From the NCBI RefSeq assembly GCF_900115195.1, contig NZ_FOVO01000033.1:1-36463 (forward strand): a stretch of DNA of 36,463 nucleotides. Reading direction: 5' to 3'. The position numbers and the translations under genes were made by a program. The stretch is from Xenorhabdus japonica. Its GTDB lineage: Bacteria > Pseudomonadota > Gammaproteobacteria > Enterobacterales > Enterobacteriaceae. Below, one piece after another: positions 36,369 to 36,463 of this stretch (position 1 is its first letter; every line of letters begins with the position of its first letter). The notes under the pieces are model-generated. The model had not been told where the DNA came from, searched no databases, and saw only the letters and a program-made list of their open reading frames with translations.

Positions 36369-36395
36369 TAGGGCAAACGGGTCTAATTTATACAG
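36369..36395 (-). repeat. IS-end-like sequence, partner of 69-95
   Basis: TAGGGCAAACGGGTCTAA (36369-36386) is the exact reverse complement of 78-95, with similarity continuing to ACAG. It lies 53 bp before the insA-like ATG on the minus strand, where an IS1-family left end is expected. Confidence 0.55.
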
Positions 36396-36424
36396 ATGAA
36401 AATCCCACTGTCAGGATTTTCATC
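36395..36424. terminator. Hairpin near the window end
   Basis: GATGAAAATCC (36395-36405) and GGATTTTCATC (36414-36424) form a perfect 11-bp stem with an 8-nt loop. It lies outside the IS1-like end and may terminate a gene beyond the window, possibly one on the minus strand whose last codons would lie in 36424-36463. Confidence 0.5.
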
Positions 36425-36463
36425 ATATAGCCATTATCCCAGCCAGCCTTCTGGCGCTTAGTC

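Noticed and set aside
1-36463. tRNA genes, rRNA genes or CRISPR arrays
   Set aside because: No cloverleaf-like sequences, rRNA segments or regularly spaced identical repeats were seen by eye; a tRNAscan and CRISPR search would settle it.

Overview
The window is chromosomal DNA of an AT-rich gammaproteobacterium of the order Enterobacterales. Nearly every protein is co-linear with, and close in length to, an Escherichia coli K-12 protein. The divergence, the AT-rich intergenic DNA, the missing accessory genes and the small repeats fit Morganellaceae, most likely Xenorhabdus and less likely Photorhabdus. That genus call is an inference from remembered sequences, not a search.

Layout. (1) 1-4800: ttcA, zntB, mppA, tpx, with a solitary IS-end-like sequence before ttcA and a possible 26-residue small protein gene before tpx. 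(2) 5172-12015: tyrR, ycjF, ycjX and pspCBA on the minus strand, with divergent pspF; pspA has a sigma-54 promoter, and pspD and pspE are absent. (3) 12073-12253: a clear RyhB small RNA gene on the minus strand with two Fur boxes, between pspF and sapA. (4) 12334-18666: the sapABCDF operon, then fabI. (5) 18823-24595: pdxY, tyrS, pdxH, anmK, slyB, slyA. (6) 24596-25271: a long AT-rich gap. (7) 25272-34422: ydhL, gloA, rnt, grxD, sodB, cydH (28 residues), purR, punR, punC, cfa, ribE. (8) 34423-36463: a junction of mobile elements. An IS4-family element with an amber codon in its transposase sits inside a MITE-like inverted repeat, next to an IS1-family insA remnant.

Gene order joins two blocks that are far apart in E. 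coli K-12 (ttcA to fabI, and pdxY to ribE). The joint lies between fabI and pdxY. Themes that link neighbours are envelope stress (psp, ycjXF, sap, slyA/slyB), iron and oxidative stress (ryhB, sodB, grxD, tpx), vitamin B6 (pdxY, pdxH), murein recycling (mppA, anmK) and purines (purR, punR, punC). RyhB has an 8-nt perfect complement at the sodB start codon and another at the grxD Shine-Dalgarno sequence.

I found no wholly new multi-gene system. The items most worth following are the RyhB locus and its possible local targets, the small ORF before tpx, the atypical ttcA beside an IS end, the MITE-like repeats (one in the purR leader), and the nested mobile-element junction. I saw no tRNA, rRNA or CRISPR array.
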